IMG/VR virus record: IMGVR_UViG_3300030385_001835
Location: 1 to 51,782 of that record
Direction: 5' to 3' (one strand)
DNA from: a virus
Length of the DNA stretch: 51,782 nucleotides
Program-made: the position numbers and the translations under genes
Notes under the pieces: generated by a model
Seen by the model: only the letters and a program-made list of their open reading frames with translations
Told to the model about the DNA's origin: nothing
Database searches by the model: none
Shown here: positions 48,223 through 51,782 of the stretch, piece by piece
Position numbering within the stretch: the stretch's first letter is position 1
How the letters are laid out: every line of letters begins with the position of its first letter

Positions 48223-48336
48223 TTATTTAGCTCCTTTTGCTTTGTTTATAAAGTACTGTTCTAGGTCGTTTAAGTTAGGATACTTCTGCATTAATTTCAA
48301 AGTGATAGTGTAAGATTTGCCGTTGACTGTTAGCAT
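48223..48336 (-). CDS. Hypothetical peptide, 37 aa
   Basis: A 37-residue peptide (LTVNGKSYTITLKLMQKYPN, then a helix). It has an AGGATACTTATT leader, and its stop is directly followed by the next ATG, whose AAAGGAG site lies in its last codons. The function is unknown. Confidence 0.4.
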   Translation of the reverse strand: MLTVNGKSYTITLKLMQKYPNLNDLEQYFINKAKGAK

Positions 48337-48391
48337 AATAAGTATCCTTGTTGAGTGATTTAATTAATATACGGTCTAAGTTAATATATTC

Positions 48392-48652
48392 CTAATCGTT
48401 TTGAGTAAATAAATCATTTAATTTATAATTATAATTAATAGTGCTATTTGCTAGTATATAGGCTTGTACTTGATCAAAGCGTTCTACTGTGACCAAAGGA
48501 GTGACTGCATTATAAGTATATATCTCAAAGTATCCATTATTCTTAATAGTTAGATCAAAACCTAGATTGAAACACTCTAATTTAAGTGCTAGTAATTTAA
48601 TCTCATAGGCTTTAAATGCTTTAAATTGGGTTTGTGTGTATGTGTTGTTCAT
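48392..48652 (-). CDS. Hypothetical protein, 86 aa
   Basis: An 86-residue protein. The N-terminal helix (FKAFKAYEIKLLALKLECFN) is followed by strands (FDLTIKNNGYFEIYTYNAV) and a C-terminal helix. No family is recognised. Confidence 0.5.
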   Translation of the reverse strand: MNNTYTQTQFKAFKAYEIKLLALKLECFNLGFDLTIKNNGYFEIYTYNAVTPLVTVERFDQVQAYILANSTINYNYKLNDLFTQND

Positions 48653-48681
48653 AGTGTTTAATCCTTTTTAATGGTTTGGGG

Positions 48682-49035
48682 TTATAGTTCAAAATCACTG
48701 TAAAAGTGTATGGCTAATATATCTGCATAGTCTGTAAAACGGTATTCAATACATTTTTTATCTATTTGTACTGTGGTTTTGGTTTGTGTGAAGCAATGTT
48801 GAATATTATGGGAAGAGGTGTTTTTATTGGAGTAGCCACCACCTTTAAAGTCAAAGATTGAGACAGTGAACCAATAAGAGAAAGTGTTAGGTGCTATCGT
48901 TATTGTATGTGTACTATCCATGGATTGAAAGTCTATTGCACTCTCTAGAGTCTCTAATTGGGTGTTAGGGGCTTCTGTGGGGTTAGTAGTGCAATTGGCT
49001 AGTATTAGGGTTGTGAGTAGTAGTAGTGTTTTCAT
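48682..49035 (-). CDS. Lipoprotein
   Basis: A 117-residue protein with a signal peptide (TLLLLTTLILANC) and a lipobox predicting acylation at C15. The mature part is Thr/Ser-rich with two further cysteines (near residues 81 and 94) and aromatic strands (TFSYWFTVSIFDFKGGGY). It is the second lipoprotein in this genome. It is likely exported to the envelope; superinfection exclusion or host fitness are possible roles. Confidence 0.7.
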   Translation of the reverse strand: MKTLLLLTTLILANCTTNPTEAPNTQLETLESAIDFQSMDSTHTITIAPNTFSYWFTVSIFDFKGGGYSNKNTSSHNIQHCFTQTKTTVQIDKKCIEYRFTDYADILAIHFYSDFEL

Positions 49036-49060
49036 TGTTGGTTATCCCGTTAAGTGTTAT

Positions 49061-49327
49061 TTAGATTATTTTTTCGCCTAAATGTTTTTCAATTAATAAG
49101 CTCATTTTTATTTTAGTCTCATTAGATACTAGGTCTAAAGAACAGCCTTCCATTGAGTTAAAAAAGCAACTGCTTACTTCTTCAATAGAAGGTAATAATT
49201 CGGATTCGTTGGTACTAATACTGTATAAGTTATCGCCTGCAAAAGTACACAAAGATCTTAATTCACTGTCGTTGTCTATTTCTTTTTGTAATTCAACGTT
49301 GTTTAAGAATAATTCGAAGTCAGTCAT
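49061..49327 (-). CDS. Hypothetical protein, 88 aa
   Basis: An 88-residue acidic protein with three cysteines (LRSLCTFAGDN, EVSSCFFNSMEGCSLD). It is the first gene after the promoter at 49366. No family is recognised. Confidence 0.5.
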   Translation of the reverse strand: MTDFELFLNNVELQKEIDNDSELRSLCTFAGDNLYSISTNESELLPSIEEVSSCFFNSMEGCSLDLVSNETKIKMSLLIEKHLGEKII

Positions 49328-49365
49328 AATAAATCCTTGTTAGTAAGTAACTCACCTACCCCACT

Positions 49366-49394
49366 AACTTAGTGCCATAATTGTAATTTGTCAA
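49366..49394 (-). promoter_or_regulatory. Promoter of the right minus-strand unit
   Basis: On the minus strand, TTGACA (49389-49394), a 17-base spacer and TAAGTT (49366-49371), 39 bases before the ATG at 49327. Confidence 0.75.
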
Positions 49395-50107
49395 ATGATT
49401 TTATCACTTATTTTATATTTATTTTAAAGTGCCTAATTATACGTTTTATTAGGTGCCTTATACAGTGCCTACTATAGCGCCTTATTAGGTGCCTAGTATA
49501 GCGTATAGTAGTATATAGGGTATAGTGTATTATAGGGTGTATTATAGTGTATTACTGTATATAGGGGTATACTGTGAGTAGTGGTATATTAGGTATATAG
49601 GGTACTAGTAGTATATGGTAGTATATAGTGTAGTATGTAGTAGTATATAGTAGTGGTGGAGAGTGGTGTGTGTGTGGTGGTACCTAATCTCCCACATTGG
49701 GGGTGTAGTAGGTAGTGGTGTATGGTTGTGTGATAGTTGATTGTTTTGTGTGAATACATCCTATTAGACTCATATTTCAATACATGGTATAAAACAGGCT
49801 TATTTAGGGGTATTTTAGGATATTCTATAGATATATATAGGGAATTGTATATTCTATTCATATATATATGTACAATACAGTCCATATAGAGCATATATAA
49901 GAATATATGAGAGAATTTAAATATATTATGAAGGGGTGGGGCTGGGGTATTCTGGTAAATCCAGTCATAGGGCTATCAACTCGTATATCCACACCTGAAT
50001 ACTACACTATACCAATACGACCTACCCTATGGCACTAGATTACCCTGAGACGCACAGAGAGAGGCATACAGGCGCTTACTAAGGTGCCTAGTCCATAGCT
50101 TAGGGTA
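49395..50107. other. AT-rich low-complexity gap, possible origin region
   Basis: About 710 bases without a credible gene. 49430-49500 repeats GTGCCT/AGGTGCC with TATAGCG-type linkers. 49500-49680 is built from TAGTATATAG-like words with strong T/A/G strand bias. 49760-49930 is A/T-rich with many ATATAT steps. Such iterated, easily melted DNA between two transcription units is a reasonable place for a replication origin or packaging site. No DnaA box cluster was recognised. Confidence 0.4.
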
Positions 50108-50134
50108 TAAAAAAAGAGCCTGTATAAGGCTCTG
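50108..50134 (-). terminator. Terminator of the early operon, minus strand
   Basis: In minus-strand sense, AGAGCC-TTATACA-GGCTCT (50115-50133) followed by T7. If the map is circular, this ends the operon that starts at 7056. Confidence 0.9.
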
Positions 50135-50160
50135 TGTGAAGATTAATGGAGAGTGGGGAT

Positions 50161-50436
50161 TTAGGTATATTTAGGCTGTTCGTACTTAACTTCCACAGTG
50201 TCTTTACCAGTGTTAAATCCTGACTGTGTTTTTGCTAGTGTATGGAATACACCATCTAATTTAAACACCATTTCAACGCTACCTTCACGCTCTATAAAGG
50301 CTATTTCCCTGTCAAGCATCTCTGCTTTAACATAAGACTCTGTGTTACATAAAAATAAAATTCTATCTGGCTGTTTTGTCTCTACAAGGTCAAACACTAC
50401 TTTATTCTTGTCCCATAATACTATCGACTTACTCAT
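50161..50436 (-). CDS. Hypothetical protein, 91 aa
   Basis: A 91-residue protein, beta-rich (KSIVLWDKNKVVFDLVETKQ, EMVFKLDGVFHTLAK). It overlaps the upstream gene by 8 bases. It is the last gene before the terminator. No family is recognised. Confidence 0.55.
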   Translation of the reverse strand: MSKSIVLWDKNKVVFDLVETKQPDRILFLCNTESYVKAEMLDREIAFIEREGSVEMVFKLDGVFHTLAKTQSGFNTGKDTVEVKYEQPKYT

Positions 50437-50611
50437 CCTTAAACCTCTCTTCCATATCGTACCAGTACCCTAACCATGCTAGTTCCTCAAGCAGTGCTTC
50501 ATTATAGTCCCAAAAGTGTAGATCCTGCTGCTTCATCCACTTTAGATAGGTGTTTACATTGGCTATTTTAGCGTCTGACTGACTTTCTATATAGTTCATT
50601 ATGTCGTGCAT
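50429..50611 (-). CDS. Hypothetical protein, 60 aa
   Basis: A 60-residue helical protein rich in Trp/Tyr/Glu (NTYLKWMKQQDLHFWDYNEA, ELAWLGYWYDMEERF). It has an AAGGAG site. The function is unknown. The 208 bases upstream (50612-50819) hold no gene that I can support. Confidence 0.5.
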   Translation of the reverse strand: MHDIMNYIESQSDAKIANVNTYLKWMKQQDLHFWDYNEALLEELAWLGYWYDMEERFKDE

Positions 50612-50819
50612 ACCTACTCCTTGTGCCTATACCAGGCGCTTGTTACTGTGTAGTATACAGAGGCTAGATGAGGTTCGACCCCATTAACAGCTTCTTATTC
50701 TCTTAACCCCTGCAGCGGTGAGCTGACTCTCTTTAAGCATGATACTACTGTGTGAAAAAAAATAAAATTATTTCGTACTTCTATACGAGATACTAGTGCT
50801 TATAGGTGCTAACTCTTGC

Positions 50820-50972
50820 TTAAGTGCGAGATATTAGATAATCACAATCAGTGCCTTCTATAGGTGCCTTAGTGAAGTATGACTGTAAGTACTTACTAGG
50901 GGTAGCAGTGTACCTATAGCACTTGTTCTTAATGCTGCATCCAGTGCCTGGGCATAGTGTTATATCTGGCAT
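50820..50972 (-). CDS. Conserved-type small Cys-rich protein, 50 aa
   Basis: A 50-residue peptide: MPDITLCPGTGCSIKNKCYR, then YTATPSKYLQSYF, ending near CDYL. This C-x4-C-x5-CYRYTA layout is familiar from small uncharacterised phage and bacterial proteins; four cysteines may hold a metal. The ATG follows the previous stop closely. The function is unknown. Confidence 0.65.
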   Translation of the reverse strand: MPDITLCPGTGCSIKNKCYRYTATPSKYLQSYFTKAPIEGTDCDYLISRT

Positions 50973-50974
50973 GG

Positions 50975-51154
50975 TTAGTTATCCTTTGGTTCGGTTGGTG
51001 GTTGTAGGAGGTTGTTAATCTTCTTTGATAACGAGTTTATTACACAATTTCTCGTTTCTAATTTCAACTTCAAGGCTTTGTTCTCTGCTTGTAGGTGTGC
51101 TATTTTTCCTTTAGCTTCGCCTAATAAATTGTAGTAATAGTCTACTGATTTCAT
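50975..51154 (-). CDS. Small coiled-coil protein with LQAENKALK module
   Basis: A 59-residue coiled-coil protein (AKGKIAHLQAENKALKLKLE), the complete counterpart of the truncated gene at 1-88. It ends in PPTEPKDN, whose codons carry an AAAGGA site before the next gene. The start overlaps the end of the 51151-51462 gene by 4 bases. The function is unknown. Confidence 0.6.
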   Translation of the reverse strand: MKSVDYYYNLLGEAKGKIAHLQAENKALKLKLETRNCVINSLSKKINNLLQPPTEPKDN

Positions 51155-51181
51155 CGTATATCCTTTGGTTCGGTTGGTGTT
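51067..51181. repeat. Terminal direct repeat, right copy 1
   Basis: Partner of 1-115. After this repeat the two copies diverge: the left one continues into the 76-435 gene, which is absent on the right. Confidence 0.95.
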
Positions 51182-51462
51182 TGTAGGTCGAGTAGGAGTT
51201 TTATTGGTTTTAATATTTCTAAACCTTTATCGTTTTTCAGTACCCATGCTTTATAAATTCCCCTCATCTTAAACCATCTCAAACAACTGTACAGATTCTC
51301 CTTCAAGGCTTTGTTCTCTTCATATACCCTTGTATTATCCCTAACAGCATCGTTTGCAACTTCCTTCAAGGCTTTGTTCTCTGCTTGTAGAGCTTCAACG
51401 TCTGATACCAAATAAAACACCCCATGTTCAGATTTATCATAAAAACCGTTATATCTTTGCAT
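51151..51462 (-). CDS. Coiled-coil protein, mosaic paralogue of the 435-746 gene
   Basis: A 103-residue protein. The N-terminal third (MQRYNGFYDKSEHGVFYLVS) is unique. The middle carries two LQAENKALKE-type modules (near residues 25 and 49). The last about 50 residues (NLYSCLRWFKMRGIYKAWVL, then LEILKP) nearly equal those of the 435-746 product. The gene looks assembled by exchange of modules. The ribosome binding site for the next gene lies in its PTEPKDI tail. The function is unknown. Confidence 0.65.
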   Translation of the reverse strand: MQRYNGFYDKSEHGVFYLVSDVEALQAENKALKEVANDAVRDNTRVYEENKALKENLYSCLRWFKMRGIYKAWVLKNDKGLEILKPIKLLLDLQTPTEPKDIR

Positions 51463-51465
51463 TTA

Positions 51466-51609
51466 TCATCTCTCCCTTAGATTGTTAAGTATCCCAGTAA
51501 CACATTTAGGGCAAGTGTTGGAATTGAATGGCTTAAACCTCGCTACTCTGTAGTATTTTCCACAAGCATTGCACAGTATATCTATAAAGTTTAAATCAGA
51601 GTTATCCAT
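51466..51609 (-). CDS. Small zinc-ribbon peptide, 47 aa
   Basis: A 47-residue peptide with CNACG and CPKC motifs spaced as in a zinc ribbon. I chose ATG 51609, one base after the previous stop with GGAGGGGGA upstream, rather than the longer frame from 51693, which overlaps the upstream gene. The start context is identical to that of the 435-746 gene. The function is unknown. Confidence 0.6.
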   Translation of the reverse strand: MDNSDLNFIDILCNACGKYYRVARFKPFNSNTCPKCVTGILNNLRER

Positions 51610-51610
51610 T

Positions 51611-51739
51611 CTATTCCCCCTCCAATGTTTTAATTTCCACTTTATATTCGTAATAGTGTTTATCACATTGTACGCATCCATACACACAAGCAATAAAGGC
51701 TATTAGTCGGAATAAATCTCTGTAAACTAATTGGTTCAT
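51611..51739 (-). CDS. Small membrane-type peptide, 42 aa
   Basis: A 42-residue peptide: MNQLVYRDLFRLIAFIACVYGCVQC contains one hydrophobic helix, followed by a charged tail ending IKTLEGE. Its first four and last seven residues equal those of the 748-1125 product while the rest is different, so it occupies the same slot in the alternative junction. The function is unknown. Confidence 0.5.
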   Translation of the reverse strand: MNQLVYRDLFRLIAFIACVYGCVQCDKHYYEYKVEIKTLEGE

Positions 51740-51782
51740 CTAGTTAGCCTCCTTTGGTGGTGTTATAGACAATTCATACTTA
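51727..51782. repeat. Terminal direct repeat, right copy 2
   Basis: 56 bases identical to 1113-1168, reaching exactly to the last base of the window. Joining here would give a circular map of about 50.6 kb that bypasses 1-1168. Confidence 0.95.

Noticed and set aside
49589-49894. A 101-codon minus-strand frame
   Set aside because: It is built from low-complexity Tyr/Ile/Thr/His codons of the AT-rich repeats; no ribosome binding site.
51067-51400. A CRISPR array
   Set aside because: The repeats are in-frame coiled-coil codons with irregular spacing and no cas genes.

Overview
The window looks like an essentially complete genome of a tailed phage with siphovirus morphology. It carries terminase, portal, scaffold, capsid, two tail-tube-like proteins, a frameshifted tail assembly chaperone pair and a tape measure protein. 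The DNA is AT-rich and dense with short overlapping genes. Recognisable sigma-70 promoters (TTGACA/T, 17-nt spacers), lipoproteins with lipoboxes, a cytosolic T7-lysozyme-type amidase without a signal peptide and a Fur-box-like site all suggest a Gram-negative, probably aquatic proteobacterial host; the host itself is inference. A tyrosine integrase suggests a temperate ancestry, but no CI-type repressor is recognisable. The two window ends share imperfect repeats (1-115 with 51067-51181; 1113-1168 with 51727-51782), so the molecule is probably a circular or terminally redundant map, with two versions of the same junction present.

Layout. (A) 1-7021, minus strand, continuing around the junction to about 50115: an early operon. 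It starts at a strong, apparently leaderless promoter (7028-7056) with a sigma-region-4-like regulator. Next come two small beta-barrel-like proteins, a class II (B12-dependent) ribonucleotide reductase interrupted by an intein, a DUF3310 protein, a cupin and many tiny genes. The operon ends at a terminator at 50108-50134. (B) 7136-35220, plus strand: a long structured leader, then terminase, portal, scaffold and capsid. A terminator plus a new promoter precede a sugar-modification cassette (four glycosyltransferases, one methyltransferase), followed by an XhlA-like membrane protein, fibre/lectin proteins, head-tail connectors, tail genes, tape measure and tail tip. (C) 35238-42820, plus strand: lipoprotein, GroES-like protein, Cas4-like nuclease, Sak4-like ATPase with a putative ssDNA-binding partner, an odd tRNA-like element, a primase-helicase fusion, a RuvC-like resolvase and a metallophosphoesterase. 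(D) 42839-45702, minus strand: integrase followed by lysis-type genes. (E) 45936-49394, minus strand: short unknown genes with one lipoprotein and their own promoter and terminator. (F) 49395-50107: an AT-rich low-complexity gap.

How it works together. The early operon raises dNTP supply and probably redirects transcription. Region C carries replication and recombination functions but no DNA polymerase, so the phage probably uses the host replicase. Region B builds the virion and includes an independently promoted cassette that could glycosylate the virion or the host surface. Items most worth a second look are the structured leader at 7217-7463, the 124-nt tRNA-like element at 38599-38722, the intein sitting next to the reductase's radical cysteine, the glycosylation cassette, the Fur-like operator and the shuffled repeat genes at the junction.
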